From Theocolax elegans (lineage: Eukaryota > Arthropoda > Insecta > Hymenoptera > Cerocephalidae): a stretch of DNA of 64,000 bases. A program made the translations under genes and the position numbers. Every line of letters starts with the position of its first letter. Position 1 is the first letter of the stretch. Location: NCBI GenBank assembly GCA_026168455.1, contig CM047426.1, forward strand, positions 26,223,058 to 26,287,057, written 5' to 3'. This document shows, piece after piece, positions 1 to 11,579 of this stretch. The notes under the pieces were generated by a model, which saw only the letters and a program-made list of their open reading frames with translations, made no database searches and was not told the origin of the DNA.

Positions 1-301
1 AGCTCGAGCCCATTCACGCGCCCACGTATTAAAGAGCGAGCGTAGTCCGGTGCACGTAGTGACGTCACCACTCGCTTGCTCGCTCGCGCTCTAATCCAAT
101 ATCGGCCGGTTTACCGGATCAACCTCGTCGTTCGACCGATTCTAGAACGACGAGTGCACATTTTTTTTTTATTTTTATGCACACCCAGGACACCGTTCTA
201 CTTTATTGAAAGCTTTTTGAATTTTAAGCGTGGACAGGGTTTGCCTTATGATGGATTGCGGGAGAATTTTGACACTGATAGGTTGGTTTAAAATCGTTTC
301 C
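1..301. other. CpG-rich island at left edge
   Basis: This block is clearly richer in G+C and CpG than the AT-rich DNA that follows. It holds several small inverted motifs: AGAGCGAGCG near 32 against CGCTCGCGCTCT near 81, and CGTCGTTC/GAACGACG around 127-153. A 71-codon plus-strand frame (76-291) runs through it but has no recognisable domain and looks like chance. It may be the edge of a promoter or enhancer of a gene to the left. That is inference. Confidence 0.3.
60..67. promoter_or_regulatory. Consensus CRE palindrome TGACGTCA
   Basis: A perfect 8-bp cAMP-response-element palindrome lies inside the CpG-rich block. CREB/ATF-type bZIP proteins are known to bind this sequence. Nothing here shows that it is used. 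Confidence 0.25.
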
Positions 302-2238
302 GTACTATACTCACTGACGCCGTTCTTTAATGAATTGACGAATTTTCAAAGTTACGACCGAGTGGATTTTTAACGATTTTTTTGGTGATAAATGTAAGAT
401 GTATACCTACGCAACTACTATAAGTATGTAACATTTTTGTAAATTACATTGGAATATGTACTATGCGTTTATTTATTTTCATATAGTTTCACTTTTACGT
501 AACGCATTATACCTCACGACTTTTGTAATATCTACATCGAAATGTATATTTGTAGTATATTATTTTACATGTATAGATCACTAATAAATACCTTCCAATA
601 TAAAACTTAAACAGTCAATTTTGATTTATTTAAACTCATTGAATATTCATTCTTTCAGATTTTTTACAAAATGCTAATATGATCCTTAATTTTTTATGAT
701 CAATATCAAGGTAAGTCTTCAATTAGAATTTTCACTTGTACATTTTTAATAGATATTTAATAGAACATAACTAGATTCAACTGTAATCCATATTTACAAG
801 CTCAAAAATTGGAGAAAAATAGGATTTTACACTAATATATGGTCATAAAATGTGAGAAAAAGCGTTTCATCGATAGGAGAAAAATGGGCACATTTTTCGC
901 CTATTTTTTGCCCATTCTATTCAAACAGTCTATTTAATACTTATTTAATGGAATATATATGACTTACATATACGTACATTTATCTAATTGTTTCGTATGA
1001 AAATCGTCAAACTCTATATCTAAATTTGAATCCAGTAAAATTGTTCTCTCTTGTTTTTTCTCTTTCAAATTGTTTCCAAAGTTGTATAAAAATTGTCTTC
1101 AAAAGTATTGGTTCAAGTATTAGATTTTATCTATTCGCTGTAAAGACCAAATGGTTTTACCAGAATTATTCAATTTAAATAACGTTCGACATGATCTCTT
1201 ATAAGAAGACAACATTTATAATTCGAATGCCAACGTATATTTTCCCTTTTTTCTTTGACCAATAATTTATTTAAATTCTAATCGACTTCGGACAAATATA
1301 CCTATATCCGGTACTTCATTTTTGCCTGTAATTAAAGCACCTTTTATTTAAATTGCTAATTCAGAAATTTACTGGAAATATCTTCATTGCACGGTACGTA
1401 GACTGCGAGGCCGGAATTGTATGTTAATATCTGCATAAGTAAGTGTCTCTGCTCGTGTAGATGTAATCGTTCACAAAATTCTGTATCGCTACTGCTAAAT
1501 GAACTTGCATGGAGTTAAATCTAATAAATCTAACTTGTACATTTAAATGTAATAAATATTGCTTTTATTCGTGTTCGAAAAGAAATATAAAACCGATATA
1601 GTTAATAATTATAATAAGAAAAATTTTTATTATTCCGTGTTTTTCTTTTAGTGAAACGTTATATTCACTACGCCAGACAAAAGAGCTTAGGATAATTAAC
1701 GGCACATGTAGATGATTCCATCTGGGAAGAAGATAAAATTCGCTTGGATAATAAACGAATGTTCGTATACCAATGTCAATACGTACAAAATTATTAGAAT
1801 TGATGTACTACAAGGTAGCTCTAATTCACACCCATACACACACTGCACACATGCATTTGCATAAATTCAATATATACATATATTTATAAATTATAACGAA
1901 TAGACATAATTCGTTGAGAGTGATACATTTTATGCTCTAGGTAGATATACCGTGGCACATATAACGCATACAACGTGTTTAATAAAAGTGTATATATAGA
2001 TTTGCACTTATAAGTTCTGTAACTAATAAATACCGCATGGGTGACATCAATCATGTTCGCAAATAGCACAAAAATTAGCTATAATCCTGAAGATTCTCGA
2101 AGTGAAAAATTTTCCAAGACCTTGAGTGAATTAATCACTCCGGTAGCTATCATAAATTTCGGCGTTGCAGCGTAATCTCGTTCCGAAAAAATGCGTCGAG
2201 AATCGAAGCGCACTACGTTTAAACGAGTATACACACTC
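302..2238. other. AT-rich spacer, no gene seen
   Basis: This is long AT-rich sequence with frequent stops in all frames. At 854-870 it contains GAGAAAAAGCGTTTCAT, nearly the same as the terminal inverted repeat of the TTAA-flanked element at 10602-10997. No matching second end is visible nearby, so it may be a solo end or chance. A weak hairpin (AAATGGGCA ... TTGCCCATT, about 882-916) follows it. Nothing else is recognised. Confidence 0.4.
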
Positions 2239-2270
2239 GAAAAGAAAAAAAAAAAAAAGAAAAAAGAAAA
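2239..2270 (+). repeat. A-rich tract
   Basis: An almost pure adenine run with a few G interruptions. It gives a poly-Phe/Leu stretch in the minus-strand frame that crosses it, which argues against that frame being a real protein. Confidence 0.7.
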
Positions 2271-2338
2271 TACATAATAACCTGTAAAATTTATGAAACT
2301 GTCGCGCGATATTTAATACCACGGGACATAAATAAAGT

Positions 2339-2600
2339 GGTACATCTCCCTCTTCGTTGCCGGCGTTGCGGAAGCTAACGCGCGTGGGTGGATCTATCTC
2401 TCTTACTCTCTTACTCGCACTTTTCCCCCCTTGGTCTTTCTCGGCAAATGTTTTTCCCACGATCAATACACACATACTCCCTCTTTCCTCTAGGGGAGGT
2501 AGGCAGAGAGGGTGTTTCTCTTCCTTTTTGCGCCTCCGCTTGCACTCCTGCGAATCCAAACAGATTTTTCCCTGGGTAGTTGAACGCTTATCTCATTAAT
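2339..2600. other. CpG/pyrimidine-rich island without convincing coding content
   Basis: Composition shifts to higher G+C with C/T-rich runs (CTCTCTTACTCTCTTACTCG near 2398). Open frames on both strands overlap here, as expected where AT-rich stops are missing, but none shows a domain or codon pattern that I trust. It may be an untranslated exon or a regulatory island. Confidence 0.25.
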
Positions 2601-3919
2601 TTCTCCACTTGTTTCGGATTATCTTCCTAAATTTCTTTTTTCCTCTTCGATTCCACCAAGTTTGACCTACAATTTTATCAGCATTTCGGCTATAGGATAT
2701 ACATTCTCATAAATGCGAGCTCTTTCATTTTCGGAGGTTATTGTTTTTTTGGAAACATTTTTACGTTACGGTAGATTGAGTTACATCCAACGAAATTCTT
2801 GACGATTATCACTTAACTTGAAAAATAAGTTTTAGGTGTGATTCACGCGTTTATTATGTTCTGATAGTCTACACATTTTATATAATTTTACAAAAAAAAA
2901 AATATAATTTTGAGCTCTGTAGTTAAGTGGTGAATATGATGATATTCAGTTTGTGTATACCCATATTTCCTTTTTTCGATAAACGTTTATCTCAAAAATA
3001 TATAATAACTTGCATTTCTCACAATTTTCACGTGTGATTCACATTTATTTACAATGAATATGCAATAAAAAACAAAAGTCTTTAGAAATAAGTCAGTTAT
3101 AAAATGCGCCTAATTACAAATTAATTTTTTTAAGATTACATTTTGTTCATGTTTATCGATTTAAAATCGTTGAAGTGAACGTGTGAAAGGTGAACGTCTA
3201 TTGTCTATTTTAACAACTAGAACATTAGAAGAAAAACACTTTTTCAATTGCTTGGTTAAGAATCTCTTAGCCAATAAATTGGTATTACGACTGGTGTCTG
3301 TCCAAGTAAGCGTAAAATTTAATTAAAACCCCGACGTTTTCTATTTTCAAATGCGATTTTAAATGGTTTTGCGCAGACGAATCCAATATGCTTGTTTGCA
3401 GCTGAGTAATTCCCTCTTTAGATTTTTCCATATCATTGACAAGAGTTGCGAGCGACTTATACCTATATGTATATTGCGTAGAGGAGAAAAACGCGAGACG
3501 AAACTTTCCGACATCGGACGTTTATTAGAAACGTGTCGGTATTCGCATCAAAGTGCGCGCAAAATCAAATCCGCGTCACCGCATATACGCCTTTTAAATT
3601 TCGTTTCCGAGTTCTTTCGAGCTCCGTCCAATCCGCCAATCGAACAAATTTAGACTTTTAAAATAAATTCAGCTTTTGATATTTTCAACATTTGGTATAT
3701 TATGTGCACACGCGAACGATGCGCGTATACTTCATATAAATTCACTAAATATAACCAAACTTGAATAATAAATGATCGGAAATGAGATGGAAACTAATCG
3801 TATTACGTAATTTCCATAATTTCTAATCCGAATAAATTTCCGATTGTTCGCCAAATTTTTGTCGTGATACAAGATATTTTAATTGTAAGTAGACACTTTT
3901 TTCCTATGCCCCCTATACC
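2601..3919. other. AT-rich spacer, no gene seen
   Basis: Mostly AT-rich. A slightly more CpG-rich patch at about 3360-3655 carries a 96-codon plus-strand frame with no recognisable domain. I treat it as non-coding. Confidence 0.35.
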
Positions 3920-3959
3920 TACCTCTTTCTCACTCTCTCACTCTCTCTTTCTTCCTCTG
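3920..3959 (+). repeat. Pyrimidine (CT-rich) tract
   Basis: About 40 bases of nearly uninterrupted C and T (CTCTTTCTCACTCTCTCACT and continuation). It is a simple repeat. Confidence 0.7.
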
Positions 3960-4069
3960 GCCAATAGCGGCCACACAACTACATTATAAAAGTTCTTTAC
4001 GTAAGAGCAAAATTATTCAGGCGAATATTTGGAGTGAATAAAAGTCACCATAAAACACCAGCACATTAA

Positions 4070-4600
4070 CATGTTATTTCGATTACAAGTTCGTCGACCG
4101 CAGAGGTGCTCCTCCAATCGACAACACCGGCTCTCCCGTTATATTCCGATTTCCGTCAATTCAATTTCACTCGCTCGAATGGAAACCTTATAAAAGCCCA
4201 CGGGAGCGAGAGAAAGAAACCGCGGCGTGCTAAGAAAAAAAAAGCGTTGCTACTTCGATAATCGCTTTCACTTAGTAACAATAGTCCTTACGCTGCAAGA
4301 AAAAGAACAGCCAAGGAGCAAGAAAGAAACTCAGTCGATCGAAGACTGGTATATATCGGTTGAGCAATGAGTACACCAACGGAAGCCGAGACGCGATTGA
4401 CATTTGCGTGGAAGGCCGTTTCCGGATTCGCGACGCGGTCTCACGATAAATAATTAATACCGAGTGAGAATGCTTATCGGTGCAACGTCAGCGCCGTGAT
4501 TTAGAGGTCCCCCACTTTACGATAAACCAGCTTTTTCAGTGACGATCGACAAACGAATTTTCGTTAAACGGTGCGGGCAAATGGATTATTGATTATTAAC
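4070..4600 (+). promoter_or_regulatory. Promoter-like CpG-rich island with TATA box
   Basis: A G+C- and CpG-richer block inside AT-rich DNA. It contains a strong TATA box (TATAAAAG, 4189-4196) set in CpG-rich sequence, followed by purine-rich DNA. No open frame of useful length starts just downstream, so any transcript would begin with an untranslated exon or be non-coding. A second TATAAAAG lies near 3985. Composition and the TATA match are the only evidence. Confidence 0.25.
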
Positions 4601-5754
4601 CTCGGATTAGGTGTTTGCAGGTTTGGGCATTAACAATTTTATATAGACAAATTAGATTTGAGTATTCGAAGATGTACGCGTATGTGTATACATGTACGTG
4701 TGATATGATTAGTTGAAAATTAGCTTACGTATTTGCTTATAGTCGAGAATCTAGATCATGCGTTTTTAATGATTCAAAACTTTATCTTTAAATTAAATTT
4801 TTAACTAATGATTTCAATATTGTATTATTTTAAATATTATCTGCTACTATGTGAGTTGCAAAATTAAATATAATCAACATTTCCACTTGCTTAAATGTCT
4901 TTAATCTTATATTCATATTCTCATACATATCAGAAAGTTTCGTAATTTCAAAACTTCACTTTTATGAACAACTAACAAATTTCTATAATTCATTATTCAG
5001 TTTCGATGAAAAAATATTTAAAAACAAATTATGGTTTTCATTCAGAAAATATAAGAACATTATGAATTTAAATTAAATATAACTCCGTTAAGAACTGTAC
5101 TAAATATAAATATATTATAATTAAAACTATTTATTTCACTCAACTTTGTTTAGATAAAAGAGAATATCTTTATATCTTAGTAAATGAAATACAATATTCA
5201 ACTCTTAAACAATATTAACTGACGTAAATGTCATTGTACAGCATGTAATAAAGATAATAAAATATCTTGTAAATTATTTGTATTAACTTTCAACGTTAAT
5301 AATAACAATTCGTAAATACAGACAACTTATATCTAGCAAAAATATATGAATTTATTTTGTTATTGCTTTGAAACGTAATATATACAGGTGTTTACAGATT
5401 ATTTTTATTAATTTAAATTATTTTGTAAAATATTTGTGCACCGTGCATAAAAGTAAAGTGCAGTATTTTTGTGCACAAACATTATGTGTTTAATTCTTGT
5501 GTGCAGAAACAGACCGCTGCCCATATTATTAATAAATATATTTAATCGCATATACACAATTTCATTTATAGGCAATATAATATATAAATATATATATACA
5601 ATAGACATGAATTTGTATAATACAGAAACCGTGTTTTAACTTATTTTTTCAAAATTACATTTCAATATTAAAAATAAAAAATAATTATCAACTCGAAATA
5701 TCTGTTAATTCTTTATAGAGATTTAATAAAGCATGTTTGTCTTGATCGTAGGTT
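4601..5754. other. Very AT-rich spacer, no gene seen
   Basis: Among the most AT-rich parts of the window. No frame, repeat end or RNA motif is recognised. Confidence 0.45.
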
Positions 5755-6088
5755 AAGTTATAATTAAAAAAAGACGATAATTCACACAAATTGAGGAGAA
5801 CATTCTTTTCCTTTTATTAATATTCTATTTTAGTTCAAAATTTGAAGCAAAAATATCGATTGGTTTTCGAGTAATCCCTTACCAAATTTATGATAATTTC
5901 ATATACAATTTGAGGTTATACCCTCAACTAATTAAAAGGCATGTCAAGATTTTTGGTAAGGGATTTCTCGAAAACTCGTCAATATTTTGGCTTTACATTT
6001 TAATGGCAGATATAGATTATTAATAAAGAAAGGGCCTGTTCTCGTAGATTTACGTAAATTAACTTTCTTTTTTAATTATAATTAATCT
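5755..6088. mobile_element. Small palindromic element (MITE-like), about 335 bp
   Basis: The two halves are imperfect reverse complements over their whole length. Outer ends: TAATTATAATTAAAAAA-type sequence on both sides. Inner arms: TTTTCGAGTAATCCCTTACC (left, about 5862) against GGTAAGGGATTTCTCGAAAA (right, about 5954). A short unpaired centre lies near 5895-5940. No coding capacity. This design is typical of non-autonomous DNA elements; the superfamily is not identified. Confidence 0.55.
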
Positions 6089-7712
6089 TATGTAATGTCG
6101 GTAAGGTAGGGAGGATAAAACTTGGCTTTGGCATCCCGATAAGTTTAATGTAATACAAGGGAATATATCTTTTAAAAATGTTAAATGTTTTTAAGTAACA
6201 CATTGCTACGTATGTCTTTCAAATATTCCTGCAATACTCGAATAATATATTGTGCAGTTCAATTACGAAATTCATTTTATAACAGTTAAAGATTAGAGAG
6301 TTACAAAGTAATGTATAATAAAATGTTGCGTGCACTTCAGATTTGAGCGTATATAAAACGTTTTCAAACGCCTCTTGAAGAAACATTTGATCGCAGTTTT
6401 AAAAATTAAATTTGAGAGGACGCGTGATAGTCCGCCATATTTCAATGCTATTAACGAATAAAATTTTGATCGCCTCGATAACGAGACCGTTTCCGCAAAC
6501 TATTCGCTGTAGACATACGTAAACATGACCAAGAGCTCACACACCCATACGTGCATGTATGTATATATTATATATTCATATATACATATATATATATGCA
6601 TGTATGTTCCGCAGTATATTACCACAAGGTAACAGAGAATCGGCTCGTGCGAAACGCGTTTATTTTCGACGCCGTTGCGCCGCTCCGCCACTGCACTAGA
6701 TTTTAATAACCTTCATGATGGCGGTGCATCAAAATATAACAATTTTACGACGCAAATATTTTTTTTATATTGGTATTACTGCGACTTTATCGAAAAGTAT
6801 ATCTTACCTAAATATTGTGCGTTAATTATAGAAAGTTGATTAAACATTTTTTAACTGTATAAAATAATGTTAGTAGAATTCGTTTATAGAGTCTTATTTA
6901 TTACATTAGTATTACTTAGTGCAGTAGTATTATACTATAGTGGTACTCATTACTTTTCGTCTACTTCAGGTAATAAATACTTAGGTGAATCTTGTATAAG
7001 ATTTATTGAATAAATTTCATACATTTATAAGTATCTCAGCATCAGTTATATATTCATGCGATATTTTATCGAAACTTTTTGTAAAATAATGATGTGAAAG
7101 TCTTCACACGCTAATCTAATTTTTATTCTCCCTGGTAAGAAGACTTGAAATTTTAAATCCTTTGTTCAAATAAATTATAATATATTTTTATTTCTTGCAG
7201 TGTCATCAGTTGTAGCGATATATAAATGTATTTTTGATTGAATAAACTATCTATACCGTATTATCTTTTAATATAACTGTGTATCTTTAAAGTATTATTA
7301 CTTTAAATCTTGCACTTTTCAATCACCTTCTGCAAAATCTTACATGTATTATTAATAGTGTATCATGAATTTACCTTTGCAGTGTGCTTGCTTAGTGAGC
7401 ATTTACTCTTTTCTTTAACTGTCAATGTAAAGTCACATGAATGTGGTTTAACCATCTGAAAGTAACTACTGCGCTCAACACTTCTTAACTTCGTTAATCA
7501 CTTGCGACGGATCCCAGCCATCTAGTCAAAGCGATTATAATTCAATGTGTACATCTTATTTGATTGATCGTGAATTTTAATATGCTAAAATTAACATTAT
7601 TACTAAAGTAAAAACCAAACAAGAAACAATTTAAAAGCATTTTCATATTTCAAAAAATATTTATTATATTGATATTGGTATCATTATTATTAAAGGAGAT
7701 ATTTAAGAATTC
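6089..7712. other. AT-rich spacer with TA/TG microsatellite
   Basis: No gene recognised. At about 6550-6608 there is a TA-rich, partly palindromic simple repeat (GCATGTATGTATATAT ... ATATATATGCATGTATG). The rest is AT-rich sequence without notable structure. Confidence 0.4.
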
Positions 7713-7716
7713 TTAA

Positions 7717-8450
7717 GCGGACAAGCCTGGGTTAAAATTGAAAAAATGATTTTCAATTTTAACAATTCATAATTTTTTCTATAACAATGGAAAACATTTC
7801 TTAATTGTTTAAACAAATTATATTACTGTTAACTTTTATTTAAAATTTTTTGACCAATTCATATGTAACAAAACTATATTAATTAATTATGAGACTCCGT
7901 AATCTGATTTTTTTCCATAATGGACTTACCGCAGGATATCTTCATCGAACCACTTCATCGAACAGGCTGAAATTTTAATAGTTACTTTTAAATATGATTT
8001 TAATGCACTTGACTGGAACAGAATTTTAATAAAGATCTAAATGTTTATTAAAAAAAATTTTAATTTAAATAGCTGTTTTTCAAACAATTTTTTAATTTTT
8101 AAAATAATTTCATAAGAATAATTTTTTTATTACAATTTTAACACAGTCTGCTCCATTCAAGTGGATTAAAATCATATTTAAAATTTACTGTTACAATTTC
8201 AGCCTATTCGATGAAGTGGTTCCTGAGATATCCTGCGGTAAGTCCATTATGGAAATAAATAAGAGTACGAAGTCTCATAATTAATTAATATAGTTTTGTT
8301 ACATATAAATTGGTCAAAATATTTTAAATAAAGGTTAATAAAAATATAATTTCTTTAAAAAATTAAGTAATATTTTCAGTTGTTATAAAAAAAATTATTA
8401 ATTATTAAAATTGAATATCTTTGTTTCAATTTTAACCCAGGCTTGTCCTC
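7717..8450. mobile_element. Foldback element flanked by TTAA, about 734 bp
   Basis: Left end GCGGACAAGCCTGGGTTAAA (7717) and right end CCCAGGCTTGTCCTC (to 8450) form terminal inverted repeats. Each is directly preceded or followed by TTAA (7713-7716 and 8451-8454). The inverted similarity continues inward: CCATAATGGACTTACCGCAG near 7914 matches CTGCGGTAAGTCCATTATGG near 8233, and TTCGATGAAGTGGTT repeats inverted. The arms are about 350 bp each with no open frame. TTAA target sites are known for piggyBac and Kolobok elements, so a non-autonomous member of such a group is inferred. The right end is copied again at about 9628-9690 by the neighbouring duplication. Confidence 0.65.
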
Positions 8451-8589
8451 TTAAGAAATTGACTCTAGCCTATTATGCAGTAATGCGTATAAAAGTATAT
8501 GGGAATAAAATTTTTTGGTCGCTTCTGTATGTTTTTTAAAGAGGAGGTAGCAAAAATGCACTTTACGCACAGATTGTAGGACTTGCTTG

Positions 8590-8990
8590 TCATGACCCAT
8601 ATCCACTGAAAATTGTGCCATGAATTAGTAGCAGGGCTCCTCCTCTTGACTGATCTCGCCCCCTCGAGAAAGCGCCAGAATTTATTGCTTTTAGAGGACA
8701 GTTACACCACGTTGGAGCTCTTCTATCAGGTAAGGTACGCTCCTCCTTTCTGATGTGATTAAGTCGATCTACAGTGGATGCTGCGAAAGTCACCACGGCA
8801 TTCCAACCATCTTGCAAAGCATGAAAGTATATTCCAATGCTCTCTGGAGTTAAGGGTCTTTTCCAAAAATTTTGAAAATGGTCCATTTTCTTTATGAATC
8901 GAGGACACCAGGATAGGACGTGTTCCACGTCTTCACCGACTCCAAGGTTGGTCGGGCACTCCACACTCTTCTATATACAGAAGCGGTGCA
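8590..8990 (-). pseudogene. R1-type LINE: C-terminal zinc motif and tail, copy 1
   Basis: The minus-strand frame reads a segment with CPTN, then DVEHVLSWCPRF, then PLTPESIG. This matches the C-terminal region of R1-clade LINE polyproteins, where a Cys/His motif (C..C, H, C) follows the reverse transcriptase. The frame continues with a short helical tail and then runs into non-homologous sequence, giving 124 codons without an intact upstream domain. In the family this part belongs to an ORF2 protein of roughly 1000 residues carrying endonuclease and reverse transcriptase. Upstream on the same strand, after a break, lie reverse-transcriptase remains at 9059-9420. It is a dead fragment. Confidence 0.7.
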
Positions 8991-9058
8991 TATAGCTACG
9001 AAAGTACCAATGACAGGTAAGCGCCTGGGTTAAATAAAAGGTGACAAATCTGTGTGTC

Positions 9059-9420
9059 CTACTCAACTTTACCATACCCGGAATGACGCATTGGACCCTC
9101 ACCAGCCGAATCCCATCTCTGCTGCCACTGTTCGGTGGTTCTGATTGACCGCCAACTATTGCAGCCGCGTACTACTTCGCCATTACCTTCTCTATACTTA
9201 TATGCGCTCTCTATCGCTAGAGATCTATTGGAGGGATTCCCGCGTTCACTAAGCAGTTCTTCATAAACGACGTTTAAGAGAAGAGGCCCCAAAACCGAGC
9301 CCTGTCGCACGCCTCTGGTAATGTTATAGGAATGCGTACCATCCTCGGTTTCCAAACAGATTTCCACTATGTCCAACAGAACGGACGGTACGAAAATGAC
9401 TTTCCCGGGGTCTTGGTCCT
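9059..9420 (-). pseudogene. R1-type LINE: deleted reverse transcriptase remnant, copy 1
   Basis: The minus-strand frame contains GVRQGSVLGPLLLNVVYEEL, a hallmark reverse-transcriptase motif of R1/Jockey-type LINEs. Just before it, near 9360-9420, the frame reads SYRPSVLLDIVE, close to the family's early motif (SYRPI.LLD..GK). In an intact enzyme well over a hundred residues, including catalytic motif A, separate these two. Here they nearly touch, so the fingers/palm segment is deleted. The YxDD motif expected downstream is also missing: the frame passes directly to TTEQWQQRWD, which matches the region after the reverse transcriptase. It cannot encode an active enzyme. Confidence 0.75.
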
Positions 9421-9697
9421 TTTTAGGGTTCTGGTCTTATGACCAATCAAAGAACTATTTAAAGCTCTTATATGTTTGAATTCCTGGATGAAAAGTTCTT
9501 TGAAATTAAAAATTTGTAATATAGAGCTTTAAGTACGGTATTATTATTATTTATATGCTTATGTAACAATATTTATATTAATGTATATAGATTATATATA
9601 AATACAAATTTATGTTAATCAAAAGAATTATTAATTATTAAAATTGAATATCTTTGTTTCAATTTTAACCTAGGCTTGTCCTCCTTAAGAAATGACT

Positions 9698-10215
9698 CTA
9701 GCCTATTATGCAGTAATGCGTATATAAGTATATGGGAATAAAATTTTTTGGTCGCTTCTGTATGTTTTTTAAAGAGGAGGTAGCAAAAATGCACTTTACG
9801 CACAGATTGTAGGACTTGCTTGTCATGACCCATATCCACTGAAAATTGTGCCATGAATTAGTAGCAGGGCTCCTCCTCTTGACTGATCTCGCCCCCCTCG
9901 AGAAAGCGCCAGAATTTATTGCTTTTAGAGGACAGTTACACCACGTTGGAGCTCTTCTATCAGGTAAGGTACGCTCCTCCTTTCTGATGTGATTAAGTCG
10001 ATCTACAGTGGATGCTGCGAAAGTCACCACGGCATTCCAACCATCTTGCAAAGCATGAAAGTATATTCCAATGCTCTCTGGAGTTAAGAGTCATTTCCAA
10101 AAATTTTCGAAAATAGTCCATTTTTCTTTATGAATCGAGGACACCAGGATAGGACGTGTTCCACGTCTTCACCGACTCCAAGGTTGGTCGGGCACTCCAC
10201 ACTCTTCTATATACA
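9698..10215 (-). pseudogene. R1-type LINE: C-terminal zinc motif and tail, copy 2
   Basis: Duplicate of the fragment at 8590-8990. Single-base indels put the same peptide (LQDGWNAVVTFAASTVDRLN and its tail) into a frame different from the first copy. Reading backward toward the zinc motif, a further indel near 10090-10125 breaks the frame. Homology to the R1-clade C-terminus is clear but no function remains. Confidence 0.7.
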
Positions 10216-10289
10216 GAAGCGGTGCATATAGCTACGAAAGTACCAATGACAGGTAAGCGCCTGGGTTAAATAAAAGGTGACAAATCTGT

Positions 10290-10587
10290 GTGTCCTACTC
10301 AACTTTACCATACCCGGAATGACGCATTGGACCCTCACCAGCCGAATCCCATCTCTGCTGCCACTGTTCGGTGGTTCTGATTGACCGCCAACTATTGCAG
10401 CCGCGTACTACTTCGCCATTACCTTCTCTATACTTATATGCGCTCTCTATCGCTAGAGATCTATTGGAGGGATTCCCGCGTTCACTAAGCAGTTCTTCAT
10501 AAACGACGTTTAAGAGAAGAGGCCCCAAAACCGAGCCCTGTCGCACGCCTCTGGTAATGTTATAGGAATGCGTACCATCCTCGGTTT
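10290..10587 (-). pseudogene. R1-type LINE: reverse transcriptase remnant, copy 2
   Basis: Same remnant as in copy 1: the GVRQGSVLGPLL motif followed directly by the post-RT segment WQQRWD. It lacks the YxDD catalytic motif. The frame is cut upstream at 10588 by the inserted 517 bp. The earlier SYRPSVLLD motif lies beyond the insertion at about 11106-11170. Not functional. Confidence 0.7.
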
Positions 10588-10601
10588 CACAGATAGGTTA
10601 A

Positions 10602-10997
10602 ATGAAACGCTTTTTCCCACTGCGTTCGTCCATTTAATAGATTGCCGTAACCTCCAAATATTTTCACTTTACCTTCTGGCCATACATGTACTTAAAACTC
10701 CAAATTTTTAATCAAAATGGATCGTTTACTCGAATACTAATACTAATTTACTCTTAATTCTGCATTTAAACCAGTCATTTTAAAGTATCATTCAGATTTA
10801 CAATATTTCCAATTTATTTTCCAAATCTATTTAAAGTGTCATTTAAATAGTTAGGAAATAGGTATAGTTTCGGTGTCCATTTTATCAAATAATCCGTTCT
10901 TTTATGGGTTGAAACAAGGACTTAAATGAATATATCGTAATCATTAGCTGTTTTGAATCTAAGAAATGGGCGAATTAAAGAGGAAAAAGCGTTTCAT
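10602..10997. mobile_element. TTAA-flanked MITE with ATGAAACGCTTTTTCC ends, 396 bp
   Basis: Terminal inverted repeats ATGAAACGCTTTTTCC (10602) and GGAAAAAGCGTTTCAT (to 10997) are each flanked by TTAA (10598-10601 and 10998-11001), which looks like a target-site duplication. There is no open frame. It lies within the 517 bp that interrupts copy 2 of duplication 1, so it is absent from copy 1. TTAA suggests mobilisation by a piggyBac- or Kolobok-type transposase. A single similar end sits at 854-870. Confidence 0.65.
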
Positions 10998-11105
10998 TTA
11001 ATAGTGGTAACAAGCTAGCAGAAGTAGCTATAAAATACGTTAATTTTGTTAATAACCTATTATTTGCCGATTTTTAATTTTCTGATTTCTAGCAGGGGTC
11101 TGGTC

Positions 11106-11230
11106 AAACAGATTTCCAACTATGTCCAACAGAACGGACGGTACGAAAATGACTTTCCCGGGGTCTTGGTCCTTTTTAGGGTTCTGGTCTTATGACCAAT
11201 CAAAGAACTATTTAAAGCTCTTATATGTTT
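11106..11230 (-). pseudogene. R1-type LINE: early reverse-transcriptase motif, copy 2
   Basis: This is the continuation of copy 2 upstream (in LINE orientation) of the insertion. The minus strand reads KTPGKSFSYRPSVLLDIV, matching the conserved early RT motif (YRPI.LLD). It is separated from the rest of the remnant by the 517-bp interruption. Confidence 0.5.
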
Positions 11231-11579
11231 GAATTCCTGGATGAAAAGTTCTGTGAAATTAAAAATTTGTAATATAGAGCTTTAAGTACGGTACTATTAT
11301 TATTTTATATGTTTATGTAACAATATTTATATTAAATGTATATAGATTATATATAAATACAAATTTATGTTAATCATATGATTTTATTCATACTAACGTT
11401 TATCATTATAATATGAGTTTTAAATTGAAGTTTTCATTTAAGATTTAACTCGTTATAGCATCTAAAGTTTCATTTAAACAAATTTGCTCAGTTTCAAATT
11501 ATACATATTTTATTTATAAAGAAAAAAATTTTTATTGTCAAGATCAAAATAATATTAAGATTAATCTTAGTATCTCGTG

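Larger units (their letters stand above)
8393..9620. repeat. Tandem duplication 1, copy 1 (about 1.23 kb)
   Basis: This segment starts inside the right arm of the TTAA foldback element and runs through the R1-type LINE remains. It repeats almost letter for letter from 9624, after a few bases. It carries the LINE C-terminal part and reverse-transcriptase remains on the minus strand. Because it includes part of an unrelated element, it is a segmental duplication and not a second transposition. Confidence 0.85.
9624..11376. repeat. Tandem duplication 1, copy 2 (with 517-bp interruption)
   Basis: Near-identical second copy of 8393-9620. It is interrupted at 10588/11106 by 517 bp absent from copy 1, then resumes to 11376, where similarity stops at the same point as copy 1 (AAATTTATGTTAATCA). 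Small indels distinguish the copies, for example an extra C in CCCCCCTCGAG near 9892 and extra bases near 10095-10130. Confidence 0.85.
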
